Source: Sulfuritalea sp. (GTDB lineage Bacteria > Pseudomonadota > Gammaproteobacteria > Burkholderiales > Rhodocyclaceae). From it: a DNA stretch of 64,000 bases. This document shows, piece by piece, positions 1-8,244 of this stretch. The first letter of the stretch is position 1, and each line of letters starts with the position of its first letter. Where the stretch lies: contig JAMPYF010000019.1 in the NCBI GenBank assembly GCA_023700805.1, forward strand, positions 20,378 to 84,377. The letters run 5' to 3'. The notes under the pieces were generated by a model, which did no database searches, was not told the DNA's origin, and saw only the letters and a list, made by a program, of their open reading frames with translations. A program made the translations under genes and the position numbers.

Positions 1-847
1 GCGTATAGGCCGGCGACGACGAACCGTAAAGCGCCACCAGCGGCCGCTCCAGCGCCGCGGCGACGTGCATCAGGCCGGAGTCGTTGCTGATCACGCAGCG
101 GGCCGTGGCGATCAGGTCGAGCGCCTGTTCCAGGCTGCTGCGGCCGCACAGGTTGAGCGCCGCGCCTTGCGCCGCCGTGGCTATCTCGTCGCCGACGGCG
201 CGGTCCTTGTCCGAGCCGACCAGCCATACCGGCTGCTGCGGCGTCGCGATGAGGCGCGCCAGCGCCGCAAAGTGCTGCGCCGGCCAGCGCTTGGCCGGGC
301 CGAATTCGGCGCCCGGGCAGAAGATCACCGGGCTCGCGTCGAGCGGCAGCTTCAGGGCAAGCCGCGCGGCCTGCTGCTGCGCCACGGTCGAGCTCAGGCG
401 CGGCGGCGGCAGGCTGGCGGGCAGCGGCCCGGCCAGCGCGGCGTAACGCTGCACCAGTTGCGGGTGGCTCAGGGCGTCGAGCCGATGGCGCTCGTTCAGC
501 AGCAGGTAGCGGCTCTCGCCCCGATAGCCGATGCGCCGCGGAATGCCGGCGAAGTAGGGCGCCAGCGCCGACTTCCACGAGTTCGGCAGGACATAGGCGA
601 GTGCATAGTTGGCGCTGGCAAGGCGGCGACCCAGCGCACGGCGCGCCCAGAAATCGAACTCGCCGTGACCGAAGGGGTTGGCGATGACCGCATCGACCTC
701 GGCCATGCGCGCCAGCAGCGGCGCCGACCAGCCCGCAGCCAGCACCTCGATGCGGGCCGTCGGGTCATTGCGCTTGAGCAGCGTGAAGAGCGGCTGGGCG
801 AGGATCGTGTCGCCGATCCAGGAGGGAGCGACGACGAGGATCTTCAC
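1..847 (-). CDS. waaF: ADP-heptose:LPS heptosyltransferase II, 3' end cut by window edge
   Basis: Glycosyltransferase family 9 enzyme that adds the second heptose to the inner core of lipopolysaccharide on the cytoplasmic face of the inner membrane. The GTG at 847 gives an N-terminus VKILVVAPSWIGDT, typical of the family. Further in are VLPNSWKSALAPYFAG, a CPGAEFGPAKRWP nucleotide-sugar region and SNDSGLMHVAAAL near the C-terminus. About 282 codons are present; the end lies beyond base 1. The ribosome binding site is weak. It follows ilvE and a zinc-finger gene on the same strand. A degenerate copy of the dispersed repeat (607-626) is read here as RLASAN. Confidence 0.9.
   Translation of the reverse strand, partial: MKILVVAPSWIGDTILAQPLFTLLKRNDPTARIEVLAAGWSAPLLARMAEVDAVIANPFGHGEFDFWARRALGRRLASANYALAYVLPNSWKSALAPYFAGIPRRIGYRGESRYLLLNERHRLDALSHPQLVQRYAALAGPLPASLPPPRLSSTVAQQQAARLALKLPLDASPVIFCPGAEFGPAKRWPAQHFAALARLIATPQQPVWLVGSDKDRAVGDEIATAAQGAALNLCGRSSLEQALDLIATARCVISNDSGLMHVAAALERPLVALYGSSSPAYT
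607..626 (+). repeat. Degenerate copy of the 22-bp dispersed repeat, inside waaF
   Basis: AGTTGGCGCTGGC followed by AAGGCGG: the core is intact, but three bases seem deleted before the CGG end. It lies antisense to waaF. It is the weakest of the copies listed and could be chance. Confidence 0.4.
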
Positions 848-892
848 GCTCGGGAAATGCTCTGCACGCCTGGGACGCCGCGCGGGCAGGCG

Positions 893-1099
893 TCAGTGGT
901 GGCCCTTGGGGCGCTCGCCGGTGTATCGATACTGCGTGCCGCAATAGGGGCAGGCGGCTTCGCCCGTGGCGCTTTTCAGCACGTCGATGAAGACGCGCGG
1001 ATGGCGGGCCCACAGGGGGGCGCCGGGGCGCGGGCAGGCCAGCGGCAGATCGTGGGCGGTGACGGCGACCTGGCGCTGGGATTCGTCGAGAGTGGACAT
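893..1099 (-). CDS. zf-CHCC zinc-finger domain protein
   Basis: Small cytoplasmic protein of 68 residues. The C-terminal half has the Cys-His-Cys-Cys arrangement of the zf-CHCC family, related to the NDUFS6 subunit of complex I: a Cys at about 22, a His at about 33, then CPYCGTQYRY around 50-57. The start ATG at 1099 is chosen because the family begins with a short acidic lead and the longer reading runs into the ilvE tail. It lies 20 bases after ilvE and 45 before waaF, as in many betaproteobacteria. Its function is not established. Confidence 0.85.
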   Translation of the reverse strand: MSTLDESQRQVAVTAHDLPLACPRPGAPLWARHPRVFIDVLKSATGEAACPYCGTQYRYTGERPKGHH

Positions 1100-1119
1100 G
1101 TTCAACCTCGTGCGTTCTA

Positions 1120-2040
1120 TTAGATGTAGGAGAGCCACTCGGCGTGTGCCGGTACCTTGCCATTGACCACGTCGAAGAACAGGCTCTGGATCCTGGCCGT
1201 GATCGGGCCGCGGCTGCCGGCGCCGATGCTGCGGTTGTCGAGCTCGCGGATCGGCGTCACTTCCGCCGCCGTGCCGGTGAAGAAGGCTTCGTCGGCGATG
1301 TAGATATCGTCGCGCGTGAGGCGCTTGGCAACCACCTGATAGCCGAGTTCCGCGGCCAGCGTGATCACCGTGTTGCGCGTGATGCCCATCAGCGCCGAGG
1401 CGATCTCGGGTTCGTAGATCACGCCGTCCTTGATCACGAACAGGTTCTCGCCCGCGCCTTCGGCGACGAAGCCGTCGACGTCGAGCAGCAGGGCCTCGTC
1501 ATAGCCGTCTTCGGTGGCTTCCATGTTGGCCAGGATCGAGTTGGCATAGGTGCCGGCGAACTTGGCGCGCGCCATGTTGACGTTCACGTGGTGCCGCGAA
1601 TAGCTCGAGGTCTTGACGCGGATGCCCTTCTCCATGCCTTCCTCGCCGAGATAGGCGCCCCAGGGCCAGGCCGCGATCGAGACATGGGTCGCCGCGCCGC
1701 GCGGGCTGACGCCCATCTTCTCCGAGCCGTAGAAGGCGATCGGGCGCAGGTAGCAGGATTCGAGCTTGTTGCTGCGCACGACTTCCTTGTGCGCCTCGAT
1801 CAGCGTCGCCTTGTCGTAAGGCATCGGCATGCGGTAGATGTGGGCCGAGTTGAACAGCCGGTCGGTGTGCTCTTTCAGGCGGAAAATAGCGGTGCCGGAA
1901 ACGGTCTTGTAGGCGCGCACGCCTTCGAACACGGCCAGGCCGTAGTGCAGCGAGTGGGTCAGCACATGGGTGGTGGCTTCGCGCCAGGGCACGAGCTTGC
2001 CGTCGTACCAGATGAAGCCGTCACGGTCGGCCATGGACAT
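1120..2040 (-). CDS. ilvE: Branched-chain amino acid aminotransferase
   Basis: PLP-dependent class IV aminotransferase, 306 residues (E. coli IlvE 309), for the last step of leucine, isoleucine and valine synthesis. Seen: N-terminus MSMADRDGFIWYDGKLVPW, HYGLAVFEGVRAY, the Lys-containing region near ARAKFAGTYANSILA, and EVTPIRELDNRSIG near the C-terminus. The ATG at 2040 has GGAGA a few bases upstream; a second ATG at 2034 is possible. The reading frame extends upstream into the NUDIX region but without family similarity. First gene of the ilvE / zinc-finger / waaF unit. Confidence 0.95.
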   Translation of the reverse strand: MSMADRDGFIWYDGKLVPWREATTHVLTHSLHYGLAVFEGVRAYKTVSGTAIFRLKEHTDRLFNSAHIYRMPMPYDKATLIEAHKEVVRSNKLESCYLRPIAFYGSEKMGVSPRGAATHVSIAAWPWGAYLGEEGMEKGIRVKTSSYSRHHVNVNMARAKFAGTYANSILANMEATEDGYDEALLLDVDGFVAEGAGENLFVIKDGVIYEPEIASALMGITRNTVITLAAELGYQVVAKRLTRDDIYIADEAFFTGTAAEVTPIRELDNRSIGAGSRGPITARIQSLFFDVVNGKVPAHAEWLSYI

Positions 2041-2075
2041 GGTGGGTCTCCAGCGTTGATTTGGGTAAAGGCGTG

Positions 2076-2097
2076 ATTTTAGCAGGGGCGCTAAAAT
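2076..2097. promoter_or_regulatory. Symmetric divergent promoter element between ilvE and the NUDIX gene
   Basis: ATTTTAGC and GCTAAAAT form a perfect 8-bp inverted repeat around AGGGGC, so each strand carries a TAAAAT that could be a -10 box. The plus-strand box ends 7 bases before the NUDIX ATG at 2104, so that message might be nearly leaderless. No good -35 is visible on either side, so the assignment is tentative. Confidence 0.35.
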
Positions 2098-2103
2098 GCG
2101 CGG

Positions 2104-2556
2104 ATGAATCGTATCTGGAAACCCAATGTCACCGTCGCGGCACTGATCGAGCGCGACGGCCGCTTCCTGCTGGTCGAGGAGGAAACCGACGACGGCCTGC
2201 GCTTCAACCAGCCCGCCGGACATCTCGACGAGAGCGAATCGCTGCTCGCGGCCTGCGCCCGCGAGGCCCTTGAGGAGACGGCATGGGCTTTCACGCCGAC
2301 CGCGCTGGTCGGCATCTACCAATGGCCGCGGCCGCAGGGCGATATTACCTATCTGCGTTTCGCGTTCTCCGGCGAACTCGGCGCACACGAGCCTGGCCGC
2401 GTGCTCGACGACGGCATCCTGCGTGCCGTGTGGATGACGCCGGACGAGATTCGCGCCACGGCCGCCCGCCACCGCAGCCCGCTGGTGTCGCGGTGCGTCG
2501 ATGACTATCTCGCCGGCCGGCGCTTTCCGCTCGACCTTATTCGGCACTACGATTGA
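2104..2556 (+). CDS. nudJ: NUDIX hydrolase, NudJ-like
   Basis: 150-residue cytoplasmic NUDIX phosphohydrolase. The Nudix box at about 38-60 reads [20 protein letters not shown], with the G, REAL and EE residues that bind the metal-diphosphate. NudJ-type enzymes in this genomic place hydrolyse nucleoside di/triphosphates and thiamine pyrophosphate precursors; the substrate is inferred. It ends 5 bases before mnmA, and NUDIX-mnmA pairs are common in betaproteobacteria. Upstream lies the symmetric divergent promoter element shared with ilvE. Confidence 0.85.
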   Translation: MNRIWKPNVTVAALIERDGRFLLVEEETDDGLRFNQPAGHLDESESLLAACAREALEETAWAFTPTALVGIYQWPRPQGDITYLRFAFSGELGAHEPGRVLDDGILRAVWMTPDEIRATAARHRSPLVSRCVDDYLAGRRFPLDLIRHYD

Positions 2557-2561
2557 CTACC

Positions 2562-3662
2562 ATGTCCAAGGGAAAAATCATCGTCGGTCTGTCCGGCGGC
2601 GTCGATTCGTCGGTTGCGGCGCTGTTGCTGAAGCGCGAAGGCTACGAGGTGATCGGCCTGTTCATGAAGAACTGGGAGGACGACGACAGCGACGAATACT
2701 GTTCCTCGCGCCAGGACCTGATCGATGCCGCGGCGGCGGCCGATGTGATCGGCATCGAGTTCGAGGCGGTGAATTTCTCCGCCGAATACCGGGAACGCGT
2801 GTTTGCCGACTTCCTGCGCGAATACCAGGCCGGACGCACGCCGAACCCCGACGTGCTGTGCAATTCGGAAATCAAGTTCAAGGCCTTTCTCGACCACGCA
2901 CTGGCGCTCGGCGCCGACAAGATAGCCACCGGCCACTATGCGCAGGTGCGTGAGTTTCTCGGCGAATGGCAGTTGCTCAAGGCCGAGGACGGCACCAAGG
3001 ACCAGAGCTATTTCCTGCACCGCTTGAACCAGGCGCAGCTGGCGAAGACGCTGTTTCCCATCGGCCATCTTTACAAGCGCGACGTGCGCAAGATCGCCGC
3101 GGCGGCGGGCCTGCCGAATCACGCGCGCAAGGATTCGACCGGCATCTGCTTCATCGGCGAACGGCCCTTCCGCGAATTTCTGGCGCGCTACCTGCCGAAA
3201 CAGCCCGGCGAGATCCGGGTGCTCGGCACCGATCGCGTGGTCGGCCGCCACGAAGGCCTGATGTACTACACCCTCGGCCAGCGCGAGGGACTCGGCATCG
3301 GCGGCGTCAAGGGCGCGCCGGAGGAACCCTGGTTCGTCGCCGACAAGGACATGGCGCAGAACATCCTCTGGGTGGTGCAGGGCCACGAGCATCCCGCCTT
3401 GCTGTCGGGCGGCCTGGTGGCACGGGACTTGTCCTGGATCGCCGGTCGGGCACCGCACACGCACTGGGTCTATGCGGCGAAGACGCGCTACCGCCAGCCA
3501 GATGCTGCCTGCGAGGTCGAGCGTGTTTCCGCTGCGGAGTGCGAGGTGTTGTTTGCTGCGCCGCAATGGGCAGTGACCCCCGGACAATCGCTCGTGCTCT
3601 ACGAATCAAGGGTGTGTCTGGGCGGCGGCATCATCGCAACAAGACAGGCTGCGTGTGCATAA
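2562..3662 (+). CDS. mnmA: tRNA 2-thiouridylase MnmA
   Basis: 366-residue ATP pyrophosphatase that inserts sulfur at C2 of the wobble uridine in tRNA Lys, Glu and Gln. Seen: the PP-loop [16 protein letters not shown] near the N-terminus, the CysA region [13 protein letters not shown] and the [11 protein letters not shown] loop with the second catalytic Cys. ATG 2562 gives [13 protein letters not shown], the family start; an in-frame TTG at 2553 is less likely. Length is normal. Confidence 0.95.
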   Translation: MSKGKIIVGLSGGVDSSVAALLLKREGYEVIGLFMKNWEDDDSDEYCSSRQDLIDAAAAADVIGIEFEAVNFSAEYRERVFADFLREYQAGRTPNPDVLCNSEIKFKAFLDHALALGADKIATGHYAQVREFLGEWQLLKAEDGTKDQSYFLHRLNQAQLAKTLFPIGHLYKRDVRKIAAAAGLPNHARKDSTGICFIGERPFREFLARYLPKQPGEIRVLGTDRVVGRHEGLMYYTLGQREGLGIGGVKGAPEEPWFVADKDMAQNILWVVQGHEHPALLSGGLVARDLSWIAGRAPHTHWVYAAKTRYRQPDAACEVERVSAAECEVLFAAPQWAVTPGQSLVLYESRVCLGGGIIATRQAACA

Positions 3663-3667
3663 ATTCC

Positions 3668-3698
3668 TTGTACAAGCCTTCTGGAACGGGTTTAGAAT
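3668..3698 (+). promoter_or_regulatory. Candidate promoter for hupB
   Basis: TTGTAC at 3668 and TAGAAT at 3693 have an 18-19 base spacer in a short AT-richer gap after mnmA. Downstream, CCGAAAATTTTCGG (3717-3730) is a perfect 14-bp palindrome whose end overlaps the Shine-Dalgarno GGAGG (3729-3733). This is a plausible place for translational or HU autoregulation, but that is inference. Confidence 0.4.
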
Positions 3699-3743
3699 AT
3701 TTTTTGGGCGGGCTGCCCGAAAATTTTCGGAGGAATTTTAAGT

Positions 3744-4034
3744 ATGAATAAAGCTGAACTGATTGAAATTGCCGCCAAGGAAGCCGACATAAGCAAGGCT
3801 GCCGCCGGCAAGGCTCTCGACGGAATCATGGCTGCCGTAGTAAAGGCGGTATCGAAGGGCGATACCGTGACTCTGGTTGGTTTTGGCACCTTCAAGTCGG
3901 CCAAGCGCGCGGCGCGTACCGGCAAGAACCCGAAGACCGGCGCCAGCATCAAGATCCCCGCGACCACCGTGCCGAAGTTCAGCGCGGGCGCCGGTTTCAA
4001 GCTGGCAGTGTCGGGCAAGAAGGCCAAGAAGTAA
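3744..4034 (+). CDS. hupB: Nucleoid protein HU
   Basis: 96-residue histone-like DNA-bending protein. Seen: MNKAELIEIAAKEADISKAA, the VTLVGFGTF core, and a DNA-contacting arm with RTGKNPKTG, the conserved (R/K)-(N)-P signature that intercalates DNA. The C-terminus has a lysine-rich KKAKK tail longer than E. coli HU, usual in betaproteobacteria. A strong GGAGG lies 11 bases upstream and a hairpin-T terminator follows, so it is probably transcribed alone. Confidence 0.95.
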   Translation: MNKAELIEIAAKEADISKAAAGKALDGIMAAVVKAVSKGDTVTLVGFGTFKSAKRAARTGKNPKTGASIKIPATTVPKFSAGAGFKLAVSGKKAKK

Positions 4035-4058
4035 ACGCGCAACAGCTTACGCTTGAAG

Positions 4059-4079
4059 GGGCCCGCTTGCGGGCCCTTT
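4059..4079 (+). terminator. Rho-independent terminator of hupB
   Basis: A perfect 8-bp stem, GGGCCCGC / GCGGGCCC with a TT loop, is followed by TTT. It sits 24 bases after the hupB stop. Confidence 0.85.
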
Positions 4080-4168
4080 GCATTTCAGCCACCGGCAGCA
4101 AATTCCCTTCGGCTTTCCATTGTCTTTTCCACCCGCGCTGATTATTCTCCCTGCCAAGGAGATTCAAA

Positions 4169-4522
4169 ATGATCACGACACAAAACAAGGAACATCTCGT
4201 CGAATTCGCCGTGTTCGGCGAATTCACACTGGCCGACTTCAAGGAATTCGAGGAACTGGTCCTCCACGAGATCAAGTTTTCCGGCCCGGTGAATCTGCTG
4301 GTCGATCTGCGCGACATGGCGGACTTCACCGTGGATGTGGCCTGGGAAGAAATCCGCTTTTCGCGGCAGCATGCCGGCGATTTCAAGCGCATCGCGGTCG
4401 TCACCGACAGCCAGTGGGTGGCCTGGAGTGCGTGGCTCGAGCAACTCTTCGTCAATGCCGACCTGACGGTCTTTGCCGATGAGACCGAGGCCCGTCGCTG
4501 GCTGGCCGAAGGCGAGGCATGA
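4169..4522 (+). CDS. STAS/SpoIIAA-like domain protein
   Basis: 117-residue cytoplasmic protein resembling the SpoIIAA-like family (alpha/beta STAS fold): an N-terminal beta strand, FTLADFKEFEE helix, LLVDLRDMADF strand-turn, then RIAVVTDSQW and a C-terminal ARRWL helix. No function is fixed for the family; single-domain members are thought to act as small regulators or lipid/ligand binders. AAGGAG precedes the ATG, which overlaps nothing upstream; its TGA overlaps the next gene's ATG by 4 bases, so translation is coupled to the sulfurtransferase. A perfect 10-bp inverted repeat, GAATTCGCCG / CGGCGAATTC (4202-4225), lies near its 5' end. Confidence 0.75.
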   Translation: MITTQNKEHLVEFAVFGEFTLADFKEFEELVLHEIKFSGPVNLLVDLRDMADFTVDVAWEEIRFSRQHAGDFKRIAVVTDSQWVAWSAWLEQLFVNADLTVFADETEARRWLAEGEA

Positions 4523-5388
4523 GCGAAGCGCTGACCGATGCGCTGACCGATGCGCCTGCAAGCCTGCTGGTGAGTGCCGACGAACTTGCCGCCCATCCCG
4601 AGTGGCGCGTCTTCGATTGCCGGCATGATCTGCGAAATACCGAATACGGCCGCCAGGCCTACGCCCGCGGCCACATTCCGGGCGCGCTGTTCCTGCATCT
4701 CGACGAGGATCTTTCGGGCACGGCAAATGGCCGCAACGGCCGCCATCCGCTGCCCGAGCCGGCCGTCTTTGCGCAGCGCATGGCGGACTGCGGCGTCGAT
4801 GCGGCGACCCAGGTGGTGGCCTACGACAATGAAGGAGGCATTTTCGCATCGCGCCTCTGGTGGTTGCTGCGCTGGCTCGGCCACGACAAGGTGGCGGTGC
4901 TCGACGGCGGGCTGGCCGGATGGAAGCGCAGCAAGCGCGCGCTCGAAGCAACCGTGCCGACGGTCGCGCCGGGCCGATTCACGGCGCATGCACAGGGCAT
5001 GACCGTCGATGCCGCACAGCTGCTGGCCGATCTCCAGTCGCCGCGTCTGCTGATCCTCGACGCGCGCAGCCCGGAACGCTTCCGCGGCGAGAACGAGACG
5101 CTCGATCCGGTCGGCGGCCACATTCCCGGCGCCGTGAATCGCTTCTATTTCGACAACCTCGATGACGACGGCTGCTTCTTCAAGCCGGCCGGGGAACTGC
5201 GCGCCGAATTCATGGCGCTGCTCGGCGCCCGGTCCGCGGCGCAGGTGGTGCAGCAGTGCGGTTCCGGCGTCACCGCCTGCCACAATCTGCTGGCGATGGA
5301 ACTGGCCGGCTTGTCCGGTTCCAAGCTGTATCCGGGCTCCTGGAGCGAGTGGTGCGCCGATCCCGCGCGCCCCGTTGCGCGCGGCTAG
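4519..5388 (+). CDS. sseA: Thiosulfate/3-mercaptopyruvate sulfurtransferase
   Basis: 289-residue two-domain rhodanese. The N-terminal domain (about 15-135) is inactive-like; the C-terminal domain (about 160-285) carries the active-site loop QQCGSGVTACH with the catalytic Cys. A CGSGVT loop is typical of mercaptopyruvate sulfurtransferases, while thiosulfate enzymes usually have CRKGVT, so mercaptopyruvate is the more likely donor (inference). The N-terminus has a small direct repeat, ALTDALTD. The last 4 bases overlap the convergent queG stop. Confidence 0.88.
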   Translation: MSEALTDALTDAPASLLVSADELAAHPEWRVFDCRHDLRNTEYGRQAYARGHIPGALFLHLDEDLSGTANGRNGRHPLPEPAVFAQRMADCGVDAATQVVAYDNEGGIFASRLWWLLRWLGHDKVAVLDGGLAGWKRSKRALEATVPTVAPGRFTAHAQGMTVDAAQLLADLQSPRLLILDARSPERFRGENETLDPVGGHIPGAVNRFYFDNLDDDGCFFKPAGELRAEFMALLGARSAAQVVQQCGSGVTACHNLLAMELAGLSGSKLYPGSWSEWCADPARPVARG

Positions 5389-6476
5389 ACCGAGGTTTCC
5401 GCGCCGTGGCGCCCGAGCGCCCAGGCCACATGTTCGCGCACCAGCGCCGATGCATGGTCGGCGCGTGAACGCAGGGCATTGAGCACTTCATCGCCGGTCG
5501 GCGCATTGCCCAGCGCCACGGCGATGTTGCGCAGCCAGCGCTCGTAGCCGATGCGGCGGATCGGCGAACCGGCCAGGCGTGCGTTGAAATCGCTTTCCTC
5601 CCAGGCGAACAGCTCGACCAGCGTGGCGCGGTCGAGGCCGTGGCGCGGCGCGAAATCGCCCTCGCGCGTCAAGGGTGCGAAACGGTTCCAGGGACAGGCC
5701 AGCTGGCAATCGTCGCAGCCGTAGATGCGGTTGCCCAGCAGCGGCCGCAAGGCCTCGGGGATGCCGCTTTTGTGCTCGATCGTGAGGTAGGAGATGCACA
5801 GCCGCGCGTCGACCCGGTAGGGCGCGACGATGGCCTGGGTCGGGCAGGCGGCCATGCAGGCCGTGCAACTGCCGCAGTGATCGGTGACCGGCGCATCCGG
5901 CGGCAGCGCCAGTTCGGTGAATAGCTCGCCGAGGAAAAAATATGAACCGGCATCGCGCTCCAGCAGCAGCGTGTGCTTGCCGCGCCAGCCCAGGCCGCCG
6001 TTCTGTGCCAGGCCGATTTCCATGACCGGCGCCGAATCGGTGAAGGCGCGGTAGGCGAACTCGCCGATCTCCTGCGTGATGCGATCGGCAAGCTGCTGCA
6101 GGCGACTGCGCAACAGCTTGTGGTAGTCGCGGCCCAGGGCATAGCGCGAAATGAAGGCGCGCTCGCCGTCGGCCAGCGCGGCGGCAGAGTTGGCGCTGGC
6201 GCTACGGTAGTTCATGCGCGCGGTGATGATGCTCTTCGTGCCCGGCACCAGTTCGGCCGGCAGCGCGCGCTTGTTTCCCTTCGCCGTGACATGCGCCGCC
6301 ATATAATCCATTTCACCGTGGCAGCCGGCCGCCAGCCAGGCCTCCAGATTCTCGGCGGCATGGTCGAGCCCGATGCCGGAAAAACCGATCGCGTCGAAGC
6401 CGAGGTCCTTGCCCCAGCGCCGTATCTTGTCCTTCAGTTCCGCCGGATTCTTAGCGTACTCATGCATGCCGATCAT
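5385..6476 (-). CDS. queG: Epoxyqueuosine reductase QueG
   Basis: 363-residue cobalamin- and iron-sulfur-dependent enzyme for the last step of queuosine synthesis in tRNA. Seen: two [4Fe-4S] motifs, CGSCTACMAACPTQAI and CDDCQLACPWNRF, the ISRYALGRDYHK segment and a C-terminal HEAT-like RALVREHVAWALG end. Starts at 6476 or 6467 (both Met) are possible; either overlaps the 5' end of divergent tsaE. The dispersed repeat at 6187-6208 is read antisense as RSASANS in a loop after MNY. Confidence 0.93.
   Translation of the reverse strand: MIGMHEYAKNPAELKDKIRRWGKDLGFDAIGFSGIGLDHAAENLEAWLAAGCHGEMDYMAAHVTAKGNKRALPAELVPGTKSIITARMNYRSASANSAAALADGERAFISRYALGRDYHKLLRSRLQQLADRITQEIGEFAYRAFTDSAPVMEIGLAQNGGLGWRGKHTLLLERDAGSYFFLGELFTELALPPDAPVTDHCGSCTACMAACPTQAIVAPYRVDARLCISYLTIEHKSGIPEALRPLLGNRIYGCDDCQLACPWNRFAPLTREGDFAPRHGLDRATLVELFAWEESDFNARLAGSPIRRIGYERWLRNIAVALGNAPTGDEVLNALRSRADHASALVREHVAWALGRHGAETSV
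6187..6208 (+). repeat. 22-bp dispersed repeat copy, inside queG
   Basis: GAGTTGGCGCTGGCG then CT then ACGGT. It is antisense to queG and encodes part of RSASANS in the loop before the conserved ISRYALGRDYHK segment. Confidence 0.85.
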
Positions 6477-6962
6477 CTTACTTTAGCCCTGCCCGACGAA
6501 GCCGCCACCCTGGCGCTGGGCGCCGCGCTGGCCGCGAACCTGGCGCCGGGCATGGTGGTCTGGCTGGAAGGCGACCTCGGCGCGGGCAAGACCACGCTGG
6601 TGCGCGGGCTGCTGCGCGCAGCGGGTGAAACGGGCCCGGTGAAGAGTCCCACTTACACACTGGTTGAAGTTCACGTGGTTTCTGGATTACACTTCTATCA
6701 CTTTGATTTCTATAGATTCAATCAGGCGGAAGAATATCTCGATGCAGGGCTTGACGAATATTTTTCAGGAAGCGGGATTTGTCTGGTCGAATGGCCCGAC
6801 AAGGCCGCGCCTTACCTGCCTGCCGCCGATATGCGAATCGAATTGCGCGTGGCACCGGGCGCAGGCAGCGAGGGGCGTGTGGCCCGCATCGCCGCCGCCG
6901 GCGCAAGGGGACGGACATGCCTGGCCGGCGTGATGTCCTCAAGTTCGCTGCGGCCAGCCTGA
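6462..6962 (+). CDS. tsaE: tRNA threonylcarbamoyladenosine ATPase TsaE
   Basis: 166-residue P-loop ATPase of the t6A tRNA-modification complex with TsaB and TsaD. Seen: Walker A GDLGAGKTTLVRG, then SPTYTLVE, HFDFYRF and LVEWPDKA. The ATG at 6462 lies inside the 5' end of divergent queG; the 3' end overlaps amiC by 46 bases. Bases 6661-6780 are only 40% GC (48 of 120 counted) against about 73% just upstream (6541-6600), yet the protein family match continues through it. This suggests a short foreign or converted segment. The C-terminal tail past 6900 is poorly conserved. Confidence 0.9.
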   Translation: MHADHLTLALPDEAATLALGAALAANLAPGMVVWLEGDLGAGKTTLVRGLLRAAGETGPVKSPTYTLVEVHVVSGLHFYHFDFYRFNQAEEYLDAGLDEYFSGSGICLVEWPDKAAPYLPAADMRIELRVAPGAGSEGRVARIAAAGARGRTCLAGVMSSSSLRPA

Positions 6963-8185
6963 CGCTGCTGGTTTCAAGAGTTGGCGCTGGCGCCACGGTG
7001 GCTACCAGCATTCTCGCCGTGCGCGTCTGGCCGGCCCGCGACTACACGCGGGTGACGCTGGAACACGATCAGGCGATCCGCTATTCCCACCTGCTGGTGA
7101 AAGATCCCGAGCGCCTGGTGCTCGACCTTGAAGGCGTCGAGTTCAATTCGGTGCTGCAGATGCTGCCGTCGAAGATCATCGACGCCGATCCCTACATCAG
7201 GTTGATCCGCGCCGGGCGCAACAAGCCGGGCGTGGTGCGCCTGGTGATCGAGCTCAAGGGCGAAGTCAAGCCGCAGGTGTTCGCGCTGAAACCGGTCGGC
7301 GAATACGGCCACCGCCTGGTGCTCGACCTGTATCCGGCGGAGCCGGTCGACCCCCTGATGGCGCTGCTGGAAAAATCCGCCGAGCCGCCGCTGAAGGCCG
7401 AGCCCGGGCTCGGCAGCCATGACAAGGCAGTGCCTGCCGACAAGCCCGTCGACAAACCCGAGATCGCGCGCCTCATCACCATCGTGCTCGACCCCGGGCA
7501 TGGCGGCGAAGACCCCGGCGCGGTGGGCCGCGGCGGCAGCTACGAAAAGCATGTCACCTTGTCCGTGGCGCGGCGGCTCAAACAGAAGATCGATGCGACG
7601 CCGAACATGCGCTCGGTGCTGACGCGCGACGGCGACTATTTCATTCCGCTGAACCAGCGCGTGCAGAAGGCGCGCCGGGTGCAGGCCGATCTCTTCCTCT
7701 CGGTCCATGCCGATGCCTTCATCAAGAGCACGGCGCGCGGCTCCAGCGTCTTCGTCCTCTCCGAAAATGGCGCTTCGAGTTCGGCCGCGCGCTGGCTGGC
7801 GAACAAGGAAAACTCGGCCGACCTGGTCGGCGGCGTCAATATCGGCGTCAAGGACCCCTACCTCGCGCGCACCCTGCTCGACCTGTCGCAGACCGCCACG
7901 ATCAACGACAGCCTCAAGCTGGGCAAGGACGTGCTGGGCGAACTGGGCCGCATCAACACGCTGCACAAGGCACATGTCGAGCAGGCCGGCTTCGCCGTGC
8001 TGAAGGCGCCCGACATTCCCTCGATCCTGATCGAGACGGCCTTCATCTCCAATCCCGAGGAAGAGGCGCGGCTCAACGACGAGGCCTACCAGGACCGCAT
8101 GGCCGAGGCCATCCTCAAGGGCATCCGCCGTTACTTCGCCAAGAACCCGCCGCTGGCCAAGTCCAAGCTGGCGCGGCTCGACTGA
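6917..8185 (+). CDS. amiC: N-acetylmuramoyl-L-alanine amidase AmiC-like
   Basis: 422-residue periplasmic zinc amidase that cleaves peptidoglycan at the septum. The N-terminus MPGRRDVLKFAAASLTLLV is a twin-arginine signal. An AMIN domain follows (about 40-140), then Amidase_3 with VLDPGHGGEDPGAVG, SVHADAF and ILIETAFISN, which hold the Zn-binding His and Glu residues. ATG 6917 is chosen for the Tat signal. The dispersed repeat sits right after the signal sequence and is read as RVGAGATVA. The tsaE-amiC order is common in proteobacteria. Confidence 0.93.
   Translation: MPGRRDVLKFAAASLTLLVSRVGAGATVATSILAVRVWPARDYTRVTLEHDQAIRYSHLLVKDPERLVLDLEGVEFNSVLQMLPSKIIDADPYIRLIRAGRNKPGVVRLVIELKGEVKPQVFALKPVGEYGHRLVLDLYPAEPVDPLMALLEKSAEPPLKAEPGLGSHDKAVPADKPVDKPEIARLITIVLDPGHGGEDPGAVGRGGSYEKHVTLSVARRLKQKIDATPNMRSVLTRDGDYFIPLNQRVQKARRVQADLFLSVHADAFIKSTARGSSVFVLSENGASSSAARWLANKENSADLVGGVNIGVKDPYLARTLLDLSQTATINDSLKLGKDVLGELGRINTLHKAHVEQAGFAVLKAPDIPSILIETAFISNPEEEARLNDEAYQDRMAEAILKGIRRYFAKNPPLAKSKLARLD
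6979..7000 (+). repeat. 22-bp dispersed repeat copy, inside amiC
   Basis: GAGTTGGCGCTGGCG then CC then ACGGT. It is read in the amiC frame as VGAGATV, just behind the Tat signal hydrophobic stretch. Confidence 0.9.
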
Positions 8186-8244
8186 TCCGGGCCGGAATCC
8201 CGCGCCGCGTAGCCTTTTGCGGTTCCGGAAGTGCCCGCCGAGCT

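Noticed and set aside
548..575. GTCGGCGCTGGCGCC-like match in waaF (minus strand)
   Set aside because: It encodes WKSALAPYF, which is normal heptosyltransferase sequence, and lacks the ACGG end, so it was not counted as a repeat copy.
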